The notes beneath the pieces were generated by a model, which was not told where the DNA came from, searched no databases, and saw nothing but the letters and a program-made list of their open reading frames with translations. This document shows, piece after piece, positions 33,563-41,604 of a DNA stretch of 41,604 nucleotides (the stretch's first letter is position 1; each line of letters opens with the position of its first letter). This DNA is from Alloyangia mangrovi (GTDB lineage Bacteria > Pseudomonadota > Alphaproteobacteria > Rhodobacterales > Rhodobacteraceae). Location: the NCBI RefSeq assembly GCF_002300555.2, contig NZ_NTHN02000051.1:1-41604 (forward strand), written 5' to 3'. The position numbers and the translations under genes are program-made.

Positions 33563-34691
33563 ATGTCGTTCCCCCACTCGGTCAATTTCGCGCTGAAGCT
33601 GGTCGTGCCCGTGGCTTTCTTCGGCTACGCGGCGGCGGCGAACATGGCGCTGGTTCTGGGACCCGCGACCGCCCTGCCGCAGCACGCGGGGCTCGGGCGG
33701 CATGGAATGACGCAGGAGATCGACACGCTTTACCGCGAGGGCATGCCGCACCGGGACCTGGCGATCCGTCTCATCGGCGCGGCCCGCTACCTGCTGCTGA
33801 ACGAGGGCCGCCCCGGGGTCGCGGTCGGGGCAGGCGGCGTGCTGTTCACCGACGAAGAGCTGCGCCAGCCCGCGGCGGCGGGTGCCGCCTATGCCGCCGC
33901 GCTGGACGAGATCGTGCGCAGCGCCGAGGCCCTGCGCGCGAGCGGCACCGAGCTCATCGTCGTCCCGGTTCCGGCCAAGCTCGACCTTCTGGCCGCGCAG
34001 GGCCCCGACCCGGCTCTCTCGGAAGAGCTGCATCGCTTCTACGACAGGTTCCGCGCCGACCTCACAGATCGGGAAATCCCAACGGTCGACAGCCGGTCCG
34101 CGCTGGCGGCACTGGCGGCGCCCTTCCTCGCCACCGACACCCATTGGACGCCGGGGGGGCGCCCGGGCCGTGGCGGTGCGGATCGCGGCGCAACCGGGGC
34201 TGACCGGCAGCGCGCAGTTCACACAGGTGCCGGGGGCGGAGGTCCGCTTCACCGGCGATCTCGTGTCCTATGTCACCTCCGGCGAACTGGCGCCGCTTGT
34301 CGGCCTCTCTGCCGAACGCGTGACCCCCTACGAGGCCGTCTCCATACCCTCGGGGCAGGAGGCCGCGCTGGACCTCTTCGGCGAAGCGGGCGCGGGCGAG
34401 GTGGTCGATCTCGTGGGCACTTCCTATTCCGCCAACCCCAACTGGAGCTTTGCCGAGGCGCTGAAGCTGGAGCTGGGCCGCGACGTGATCAACTACGCAA
34501 CCGAGGGGCAGGGACCCTTCGTGCCGATGCGGGACTACCTGCAAAAGCGCGCTCCCGAGACCGCTGCAACCACGGTCCTGTGGGAAATTCCGCTGCGCTA
34601 CCTGCTCGACCCCGAGCTGCCCGAGACGCTGGCAGCGGAGGCGGGCCCCGAGGCGCAGTCCCTTGAGTTGGCCGAGGAGGGCGGGACATGA
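33563..34691 (+). CDS. algJ: Alginate O-acetylation protein AlgJ (SGNH-like, frameshifted)
   Basis: The corrected 375-residue protein has an N-terminal signal anchor (about 8-32) and a periplasmic SGNH-like acetylesterase/transferase domain. The catalytic residues are Asp192 and His194 in TDTHWTPGGA and Ser287 in VGTSYSANPNWSF, as in Pseudomonas AlgJ. The frame breaks in seven G at 34153-34159, directly inside the DxHWTP motif region; six G read DTHWTPGGARAVAVR, the expected sequence. It passes acetyl groups from AlgI toward AlgX or the polymer. The stop overlaps the next gene by four bases, so translation is coupled. Confidence 0.88.
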
Positions 34692-35521
34692 CGCGCCTGC
34701 TGCACGTCCTGCCATTGCCGCTGCGCCAGCTTGGCCATCTCGCGCTCTTTGCCCTTCTGCTGCCGGCGACGGTGGCCCGGGCAGCGGAGGGCAGCCTGAA
34801 CACCGGCGTCGCGGTCTATCGCGGTGCGGCGGCGACCCAGGTCGACGTCACCATGGTGCGGGGCATCACCCGCTCCGACCAGTTACCGCCGCATCTACTG
34901 GCGGTCCGCAAGCGCCTGTCACGCGGCGCCTACGTCCGGTTCGCCCAGCTGCGCGATCTCGCGGATCACCGCGACGGCAATGCGGCCTTCCAGCTCGCAA
35001 ACCGGCTTGACCTCGACGCGCGCCCCGACCTTGCCGCGGACATCGCCCATTACTACGCAATCGCCGCGGTGACCGGCAGCGGTGGCGCCATCTTCGGCTT
35101 TATCGCGGCGCTGGACCGGGTGGACCCCGGCACCACTTCCCCGGGCCGTCTCGAGGTGCTGAAGAATGCGCTGCTCGCCTATGCCATCGCCGGCAGTTCC
35201 GCCGCCACCGAGGCGCTGATCCGCCACCACGTGAGCGGCACCCCCTTCGGCCCGATGCAGGACGAGCTCGAGGCGCTGGCCCGCCGCGAGGGCGCGCCGG
35301 GGGCCGATGCCGCCGCGCTGCAGCTCGCCAGCGAGATCCTGCAGGACAAGGCCGCCACAGCCGGCGACCTGCGCCGCGCCCGGGGGTTTCTCGAGGCGGC
35401 CGGCCGGGGCAGCAGCCTGCGCCAGCGGTTGATCGTGCAGAACCTAGGCCCGGTGGTTGATACCCGTCTCTCCGAGGCGGTCTCGCTGGCCTTGCTGACG
35501 CTAAGGGAGGGACCCCGATGA
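34688..35521 (+). CDS. Unrecognised periplasmic helical-repeat protein of the alginate-type cluster
   Basis: I do not recognise a named family. The 277-residue protein has a signal peptide (leucine-rich stretch ending VARAAEG, about residue 37) and then an almost wholly helical region with Sel1/TPR-like pieces such as NAAFQLANRLDLDARPDLAA and AHYYAIAAVTGSGGAIFGFI. Both ends overlap neighbours by four bases (algJ before, algX after), so it is firmly part of the operon. Pseudomonas operons have no gene at this place. It could be a second scaffold next to the AlgK-like protein, or replace part of the export complex made by AlgK-AlgE. Confidence 0.8.
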   Translation: MTRLLHVLPLPLRQLGHLALFALLLPATVARAAEGSLNTGVAVYRGAAATQVDVTMVRGITRSDQLPPHLLAVRKRLSRGAYVRFAQLRDLADHRDGNAAFQLANRLDLDARPDLAADIAHYYAIAAVTGSGGAIFGFIAALDRVDPGTTSPGRLEVLKNALLAYAIAGSSAATEALIRHHVSGTPFGPMQDELEALARREGAPGADAAALQLASEILQDKAATAGDLRRARGFLEAAGRGSSLRQRLIVQNLGPVVDTRLSEAVSLALLTLREGPR

Positions 35522-36867
35522 GCGGCCTGTCCAAAGGGGTGCTGCTTGCCACGGCGCTGATCGCCGCCACCGGCATCCCCGCGCTCGCGGGCGAGAGCGC
35601 CTATGGCTGTACGGGGCTCGAACGCAACCGCGACCTGCCCAGCATCGAGGGGCGGGACGGGGTGTTCTTCCGCATCAATGCCGACCTCCGCATGAACCAC
35701 CCCTTCTCGCAAGGTGTCGTCGACGGTCTGGCGCAACTGTCGCGGGCGCTGGAGCGCCGGGGGACCACGCTGATCTTCGTGGCGATCCCGACCAAGAGCG
35801 TGTCGATGCCGGACTACCTGCCCCCAGAGGCGGCGCTCTACGGGTTCGATCTGGAGGTCGCCACCGAGGTGCATCTGGACATCCAGCGCCGGCTCGCTGC
35901 GGCAGGCGTGGTCACTACGGACATCCGAGAGGCGCTTCTGAACGCCGAGCCGGGGCAGCTTCCGTTCTTCGGCACCGATTTCCACTGGTCTGCTTATGGC
36001 GCGGACCTCGGCGCCCGCGCCATCGCCGATGTGATACGCGCGCAGCCGGCCTATTCCGCCCTCGCCAAGACCGAGCACGAGACGGTCAGGATCGGCCATG
36101 AACCCTCCTTCTCGGGGATGCGGCGCATCCTGCAGGCGCTCTGTACCGAGACCCTGCCGGAGCCGGAGACCGACACATTCGAGACCACAGTGGCGCAGCT
36201 CGACCTCGTGCCCGAAAAGGATGTGGGCGGCATGCTCGATCTTTTCGGAACCGAGACGGAGACCCTCGATATCGCGCTCGTCGGCACCTCCTTTTCGGAC
36301 TCACCGATCAACAACTTCCCGGGGTTCATCGCGCAGCACAGCGACCTCGAGGTTGTCAATTACGCGATCACCGGGGGCAACCAGTTCGGCGCGATCACCT
36401 CTTATCTTACCTCCGAGGAGTTCGAGGAGGCGCCGCCGGTGTTCCTCGTCTGGGAGAACCCGATCTACAACAACCTCGCGCAATACGGGGACCAGCCGAT
36501 GCGCGAGCTGATCGCGGCGGCCAGCGGGAACTGTACCACGCGGATCGCCTCGGAGGTCTCGCAGGACCGTAGGTTGCTGCACGCCGATCTCGGCGGGCTG
36601 GGGCTCGGGCCGGCGGACACGCTGTTTCTGGACACCAACGGATCGACCGCGCTGGAGGTCGAGTTCCGCTTCCGCTCGGCGGCGGGATCGGAGCGCAAGA
36701 AGGTCCTGCACCGCAGCGAGCGCATGCGTCGCTCTGGCCGGTTCTACATGCCGCTCTCCGGGCTCTGGCCCGAGGGTGCGGACGGGATCGAGATATCCCT
36801 GTCCGCGCCGCTCGGCGGCGATCCCGCCCTATATACCTGCACGACCCCCTCGGAGGACAAATCATGA
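35518..36867 (+). CDS. algX: Alginate O-acetyltransferase AlgX
   Basis: The 449-residue periplasmic protein has a signal peptide (cut near residue 24), an SGNH-like domain with Asp154 and His156 in GTDFHWSAYG and Ser258 in VGTSFSDSP, and a C-terminal carbohydrate-binding-like beta domain (about 340-440, FLDTNGSTALEVEFRF). This matches AlgX (474 residues in Pseudomonas; Asp174, His176, Ser269), the enzyme that places acetyl groups on the polymer. Its overall pattern resembles AlgJ, but the C-terminal binding domain identifies AlgX. Catalytic residues are intact. It overlaps both neighbours by four bases. Confidence 0.9.
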   Translation: MSGLSKGVLLATALIAATGIPALAGESAYGCTGLERNRDLPSIEGRDGVFFRINADLRMNHPFSQGVVDGLAQLSRALERRGTTLIFVAIPTKSVSMPDYLPPEAALYGFDLEVATEVHLDIQRRLAAAGVVTTDIREALLNAEPGQLPFFGTDFHWSAYGADLGARAIADVIRAQPAYSALAKTEHETVRIGHEPSFSGMRRILQALCTETLPEPETDTFETTVAQLDLVPEKDVGGMLDLFGTETETLDIALVGTSFSDSPINNFPGFIAQHSDLEVVNYAITGGNQFGAITSYLTSEEFEEAPPVFLVWENPIYNNLAQYGDQPMRELIAAASGNCTTRIASEVSQDRRLLHADLGGLGLGPADTLFLDTNGSTALEVEFRFRSAAGSERKKVLHRSERMRRSGRFYMPLSGLWPEGADGIEISLSAPLGGDPALYTCTTPSEDKS

Positions 36868-37514
36868 TCACGCGCCGTCTTTTCCTTGCCGGAGGGAGCG
36901 CCGCCGCTCTCTTCGCCTCGATTGCCAGCATTGCGCCCAGTGCCGCGCGGTCCGGGGATGAAGGTCTCTACCGGGATGTGTTCGACCCGGACTCGAGCTT
37001 CATCCGCATCCTCGCGCCGGGCCAGAGCTTTGCCGCGGTGGATGGCAAGACGATCCGGGATTTCACCTCGGGCCTCTCGGGCTACGTGAACGTCATGCCG
37101 GGGCCGATCACCGTCTCCTTCTCGGCAAGCTCGATCGACTTCGTCGTGGCCCCCAGCTCGCATTACACCGTGGTTGTTCCTGCGCAGGGCGAGCCTCTGG
37201 TGACGCAGGACATGCTCGAGATGAGCCCGGCGAAATGCGATGTGACCGTGTTCAACCTGACGCCTCAGCCGGCGCTGAGCCTCTACGTGCCGCTGGCCAA
37301 GGCGGTGGCGATCGACAATCTCGAGCCGGTGGAATCCCGGTCGGTCGCACTGAAGGCCCCGCTGACGCTCGACTTGGAGCTGCGCGACGGATCGCAGGCG
37401 CTTGCCACCATCGCGGCGGTCGAGCTCAAGCGCAAGACCGGGGTGACCATCGTGCTGACCGAGCTCGACGGCACCTATTCCGCCGCCGCGGTGCCGAATT
37501 TCTACATTCGCTGA
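36864..37514 (+). CDS. algF: Alginate O-acetylation adaptor AlgF
   Basis: The 216-residue periplasmic protein matches AlgF, a non-enzymatic adaptor of the acetylation complex. GLYRDVFDPDSSFIRILAPG (about 34-53) corresponds to the family's LYxPxxPxxSSFVRVL opening, followed by two small beta domains. The signal peptide begins MITRRLFLAGGSAAAL, with the twin arginine followed by LFL, so Tat export is possible though a Sec signal is equally likely. The ATG overlaps the algX stop by four bases and algK follows after 16. Confidence 0.88.
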   Translation: MITRRLFLAGGSAAALFASIASIAPSAARSGDEGLYRDVFDPDSSFIRILAPGQSFAAVDGKTIRDFTSGLSGYVNVMPGPITVSFSASSIDFVVAPSSHYTVVVPAQGEPLVTQDMLEMSPAKCDVTVFNLTPQPALSLYVPLAKAVAIDNLEPVESRSVALKAPLTLDLELRDGSQALATIAAVELKRKTGVTIVLTELDGTYSAAAVPNFYIR

Positions 37515-37530
37515 GAGACGGAGCGCGCCC

Positions 37531-40309
37531 ATGCCCCCGATGCAGACCGCCGCCGCCGCGATGCGATGCCTTGCCCTGGCGCTCGGCATGGCCCTCGGGC
37601 TGCTTGGCGGCCCGTCGTGGGGAAGGACGCTCGACCTCGAATTCCGGCCACCGGATCTCGACATCGACCCGATCTGCGTCGCCCGCCCCCCCGGACGAGG
37701 AGACAACCGCCTTCTGGGGGGCGTGGAACGCCGAGGCGCTGCCCGACTGGGAAACCGCGATGGTGCGCCGCGACCTCTCGCGGCTCATGCAGATTGACCC
37801 GGCGCGCTGGTTCGACACGGCGATGGCCATGATCGCACGCCTCGAGGAACGCGACCCGAGGTTCCTGGGGCAGAACGCGCTTCTGGCCCGGATCACGGTG
37901 ATGGAGGCGGCCGGGCGCTTCGAGGAGCTGATGAGGAGCGGCATGGTCCCGCGGCTCGCGGGTTATGGCGACACGCTCTCGGCGGGCAGCCGTACGGCAT
38001 TGGCGCGCTTCTACCGCGACGGCATCGGCGTTGCGCGCGACGTGGCGCAGGCGGATGCACTGCTGATCTCGGCGGGCTATGCGGGCAACGCCGATGCGTT
38101 GCTGACGCTCTCGTCGATGGTGCTCGCGGGCGAGGCGCCCGCGGCCTGGGACGTGCCGCTCGAACTGGCGGTGACCATGGCCTTCGGTGCCCTGGTGGGC
38201 GAGCTGAACACCACCATCTGCGACCGCACCGCCCGCATCGCCCGCGAGTACCATTCGGGCGAGATCGTCACCAAGTCGCCGCAGCTTGCGCATGACTGGT
38301 TCCGCTTCACCGCCGATCTCGGCGATGCCCACGCGGCCTGGAAGGTGGTCGAGTACCACCTTGAGGCCGAGGGCTTCGCGAAATCGAACGATCTGTTGCT
38401 GAAATACCTGCGGCAGGCTGCCGACGCTGGGCTGCCCTACGCAGAGATCGAACTGGGCCGGCAATACGAGAGCGGGGCGCTGCTGCCGCACGACCTGAAC
38501 CAGGCGCTCGAGCTCTACGAGCGCGCCGCGGTCGATGGCGCGCGGGCGGGGCTGACACGGGTGGCGCTCTTCCTGGAGTTGCACGCCGCGGACTTTCCCG
38601 ACAAGCGGCCGCGCCGGCTGGAAGCCTTGCGCGCGCTGGTCGCGCTCGAGGATGCCCCGGGTTGGGCCTTCACCCGCCTCGCCACGGCGGTGCTCAAGGA
38701 CAAGGGACGCTGGGCCGGGGCTGCTGAGGCGAGGGTGCTGCTGGAAGAGGCGGTGAAACACGAGGATCTCGACGGGACGGTGAGCCTTGCCGAGCTGCTT
38801 CTGGCACAGCCCGAAAGCCCCGGCGACTTCGACCGGGCGGTGGATTTGCTGTCGCGCGCGGTCTCGGTCAGCGGCGGGGTTACGCCGCTCAAGGTGCTGT
38901 CCTCGGCCTTTGCCTGCCGGGCGCCGGACGCGCCGCGCATGCAGGAGGCGGCCTATTGGGCCGAGCTGGAACGCGCAACCGACACCGCCAATCTCGACCT
39001 GCCCGGCGCGAAACTGGTGTCGCTCTCGCCACGGAGCGATCCGCTGGTCTTCGCGGTGTTGCAGTCCCACGCGCTTTACGGCCGCCCGTCCGCGGTGGCG
39101 GGCTGGTTGAAGCTGCTCGAGAAAGACCCGGCGACAACCGGCGAGATGCGCGCCTTCTGGCTGGAATATTCCAAGCGCTACGGCCTGGTGAGCGATGCGC
39201 TGATGAAGCTGGATCTCGAGCTGGACGGCCGCCGCGATGCGATGCTGGATGAGGCCCGGCAGCTGCGCAACGTCTATGCCAGGTCAGGTCCGTCAACGGC
39301 GCTCATGCTCGCGGAGATGCTGCTGGGCGGCGCGCCGGGCGATGCTCCGCTGCAGCGGATGGAAGAGCAGGCCGAGGCCCTCGAGCTGCTCGAGGGCCCG
39401 GCGGAGCAGGGCATGGGCCGGGCGATGCAGCTCATGGCCGACCATGCCCGCACCGCGGTGGAGCGTCAGGAGATCTTCGAGCGCTACCGCGAGGTGATCG
39501 CAAGGGACGGGGATTTCGAGGCCATTCTCTTTGCCGTGCCCTTCGTTGCGCCCGGCGCGGAGCGGACGCGCTACCTCGCGCGGGCCAAGGGGATCATGAC
39601 CTGCGACTACAAGAGCGCTATCTCGATGGCCAACGTGTCGATCCTGACCGGCGAGCGCGAGACGGCGGAGCATTGGATCGAGGTGGCCACGCAGTTGCTC
39701 GGCGACAACGCCTGGGCGATGACGGACCTTGCCAAAACCGTGCTGGCGCTCGGCAAGCCGGGGGCCCTGCCTGCGGCGGTGGCACTGCTGACCCGGGCGC
39801 GGGCGATGGGCGATCAGACCGCGAGCCGGACCCTCTTCGAGCTGGCCATCGCCAGCGGCACCGACAGCTACGATCCGCAGAAGGCAGCCGAAATGCTCAC
39901 CGAGGCCTCGGCCAACGCCGAGTACGAACTGCTGGCAGGGTTTCTGGCGCGGCTAAGGCGCGCGGATGATCGGGTTCGGGTGTTTATCGGGCAGATGCTC
40001 GACATGTCAGACCTCTATCGCAGGGCGGCCGAAAGCGGCGATCTGATCTCGATGCGCAGCTACGGTCTCTACCTGCAGGACACCGCCATATCTCCGGCGC
40101 AGCTTGCCGAGGCGAGCGACTGGCTGCGCCGCGCTGCCGAGGGCGGGGACACTGCGGCGATGTCCGAATACGGCGAGGCGTTGGCCTTCGGGATCGGCGT
40201 GGCTCCGAACCCGGATCAGGCGATCCACTGGCTCGAACGCGCCGCGGCGCAGGGCAACCAGCGCGCGGCGGGGATCACCCGTCTTGTGCGGATGAGCGGG
40301 GGAGGCTGA
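37531..40309 (+). CDS. algK: Very large AlgK-like Sel1/TPR scaffold protein (frameshifted)
   Basis: The corrected protein has about 925 residues, nearly twice Pseudomonas AlgK (475). A hydrophobic export signal (about 8-30) ends in GGPSWGRT; there is no lipobox cysteine, whereas AlgK is an outer-membrane lipoprotein. Sel1-like repeats are plain: ARFYRDGIGVARDVAQADAL, ELGRQYESGALLPHDLNQAL and YGEALAFGIGVAPNPDQAIH. The frame breaks in seven C at 37686-37692; six join ICVARPP to DEETTAFWGAWNAE. AlgK organises the periplasmic complex and helps place the porin AlgE, whose gene is not in this window. The symbol is by position and repeat type; it could be a fusion or extension with extra partners. 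Confidence 0.72.
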
Positions 40310-40310
40310 G

Positions 40311-41348
40311 ATGCGCCGGATCTCTCTGCTCCCCACGGTGCCATTTCTGTTTCTCTCCGCAGTCCCGGCGCTGGCCGAAGGCTGCCCCGGCGCGCCCGAG
40401 CCGGTTGTGACCCTCGACTACGGCAGCCGTTACGCCGAGGACGACCCGTCGCGCTCCTCCATCGACACGGAAAGCAACGCGGCGGTGAACCGGGCGCTGA
40501 GACCGATCGACGCCTTCATCCGGGACCTCGTGGCGCAGTCCAACGCGGTGCTGGCAGAAGGGGAGGACAGCGCACAACAGGCCGACTGCGTGCTCTCGCG
40601 CATTGCCGCTTGGGCCGAGGCCGACGCGCTCTCGGACCTCGGCAGCTTCACCGCGCGGCTGTCGGTGGGGGCCCGGCTGGCGGGGATCGCGGAAAGCTAC
40701 CGGCAGGTCCGGCCCCTTGCCACCGACCTCAAGGCCGCCGCCGGGATCGAGGATTGGCTGACTCGGCGCAGCGCCGAGCAGATCGACTTCTGGGAGAAGG
40801 AGGCGACCTCGGGCGCCCGCACCGGCAACCTGCGGGCCTGGGCGGCGCTGGCGGTGCTGCTGACCGGCGAGGTCACCCGCAACGACATGCAGATCGGTTG
40901 GGCCTCGGCCTCGGCGGTGCGGATCCTCTGCACGGCGCGGCCCGACGGCAGCCTGCCGCAGGAAACCAAGCGCGGTGGCTACGGGCTGCACTACCAGTTC
41001 CACGCGATCGCGCCGCTAGTCACCATCGCGGCGCATCTCGACCGTCTGGGCCAGCCGATCACCGAGAGCTGCGACGCGGCCCTCGAGCGCGCCGTGGGCT
41101 ACGCGCTGTCGGACTACGCGGCGAAGGGGGCGCTCACCGAGGCCTATTCCGGCAAGCCCCAGTCCTACTTCGACGGCACGGAAACCCTGCAGCCGCACGA
41201 GCTTGCATGGCTCGTGGCTTACCGCGCGCTGTTCCCGCAGTCCGACATCGCCAGCCCGCTTCCCAGAAACGAGCCGCTAATCAACTCCAAGCTCGGAGGC
41301 GACCAGCGGCTGCTCTGGAAGGACGGCGGCCAAGGTGAGCTGCCGTGA
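40311..41348 (+). CDS. algL: AlgL-like PL5 alginate lyase homologue, catalytic histidine lost
   Basis: The 345-residue periplasmic protein (signal peptide cut near residue 22) has the PL5 alpha/alpha toroid. Conserved landmarks are GSRYAEDDPSRSSID (38-52) and DGSLPQETKRGGYGLHYQFH (212-231), keeping Arg221 and Tyr228 at the active-site positions. The family motif NNHSYW, which holds the catalytic Asn-His pair, reads GNLRAW (172-177): the Asn remains but His is Leu174. Lys of the GSKY motif is Arg40. I infer a lyase with little or no activity, perhaps kept as a structural or binding part of the complex. It begins one base after algK and is the last gene of the cluster in the window. Confidence 0.82.
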   Translation: MRRISLLPTVPFLFLSAVPALAEGCPGAPEPVVTLDYGSRYAEDDPSRSSIDTESNAAVNRALRPIDAFIRDLVAQSNAVLAEGEDSAQQADCVLSRIAAWAEADALSDLGSFTARLSVGARLAGIAESYRQVRPLATDLKAAAGIEDWLTRRSAEQIDFWEKEATSGARTGNLRAWAALAVLLTGEVTRNDMQIGWASASAVRILCTARPDGSLPQETKRGGYGLHYQFHAIAPLVTIAAHLDRLGQPITESCDAALERAVGYALSDYAAKGALTEAYSGKPQSYFDGTETLQPHELAWLVAYRALFPQSDIASPLPRNEPLINSKLGGDQRLLWKDGGQGELP

Positions 41349-41419
41349 CTGCGCGCCCGCAATGCCCGGATGTGCCCGAGTGTGAACTCACGCCGAAGCG
41401 CAGAGTCTTATTTCCTGTT

Positions 41420-41524
41420 TTATATCAGTCGGTCCTGGATATCCACGAGCTTGGCTTCGAAGACCTCGGCAGGCGTTCGGTAGCCCAGGCATTTGCGGGG
41501 CGTCGCGTTGACGCGCTGGCAAAT
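41420..41524 (-). pseudogene. IS30-type transposase, C-terminal remnant
   Basis: Read on the minus strand, 41524-41420 encodes ICQRVNATPRKCLGYRTP continuing AEVFEAKL and stops at 41420. The NATPRKCLGYRTPAEVF motif is the hallmark end of IS30-family transposases. The sequence before it (41525-41604) no longer matches a transposase in any frame, so only the tail is left, or the element is damaged close to the window edge. The 71 bases between algL and this remnant hold nothing recognisable. The remnant marks the right boundary of the polysaccharide cluster. Confidence 0.7.
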
Positions 41525-41604
41525 CGACCTCAAGTATCGATTTGTCAGCGGTCGCCATCGGATGCGCCATCGGTCCGAGCGACGATGGCGACGGCTCGGT
41601 CGAG

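Noticed and set aside
41388-41570. 60-codon minus-strand frame near the right end as a gene
   Set aside because: The transposase motif is in another frame of the same strand; this frame is an overlap artefact.

Overview
The window looks like chromosomal DNA of a marine alphaproteobacterium of the Rhodobacteraceae (Roseobacter group, Salipiger-like in gene content). This is inferred from the high GC, the protein families and the style of the sugar ABC and LysR genes; no rRNA or tRNA is present to settle it. Both edges are scarred: a LysR gene reduced to its first 24 or so codons on the left, and the C-terminal tail of an IS30-type transposase on the right.

Layout. (1) 0.3-6.1 kb: an aldehyde dehydrogenase, a BCCT betaine/carnitine-type transporter and, convergent with it, a beta-keto acid cleavage enzyme (BKACE), then a cardiolipin-synthase-like phospholipase D. 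Together the first three suggest quaternary-amine (carnitine/betaine) use. (2) 6.3-7.9 kb: a patatin-like lipase and a small GFA-type zinc protein. (3) 7.9-17.1 kb: a glucose module made of a periplasmic PQQ dehydrogenase with a separately encoded membrane anchor, a sensor kinase/OmpR-type regulator pair, and divergently a complete sugar ABC transporter (binding protein, two permeases, ATPase). A tandem-repeat operator lies in the divergent promoter. (4) 17.5-23.4 kb: a clan GH-A-like glycosidase, then a FAD amine/pipecolate-type oxidase convergent with an ALDH7 (AmaB-like) dehydrogenase, and a divergent LysR regulator. (5) 23.4-25.0 kb: a regulatory island with a twin-hairpin anti-Shine-Dalgarno small RNA candidate, an AT-rich LuxR-type pseudo-receiver regulator and a 19-bp-arm perfect palindrome. 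(6) 25.1-41.3 kb: a 16-kb polycistron of alginate-family genes in the order algD-8-44-A-G-I-J-(unknown)-X-F-K-L.

The alginate-type cluster is the most interesting part. The precursor enzyme AlgD, the synthase Alg8 and all O-acetylation proteins (AlgI, AlgJ, AlgX, AlgF) keep their catalytic residues. In contrast the c-di-GMP motif of Alg44, the phosphomannose isomerase half of AlgA, the DPHD motif of the epimerase AlgG and the catalytic histidine of the lyase AlgL are all missing, and there is no algE porin gene. The AlgK-like scaffold is about twice the usual length, has no lipobox, and is joined by a second helical-repeat periplasmic protein. I infer a divergent system that makes an O-acetylated mannuronate polymer without epimerisation or lyase editing, perhaps with different control and export.

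A technical point affects six genes (GFA, FAD oxidase, LuxR, alg44, algJ, algK). Each has a single +1 frameshift, and each shift lies in a run of exactly seven G or C. Deleting one base restores the full family sequence every time, so these are most likely homopolymer errors; I give them as full-length genes with the shift marked.
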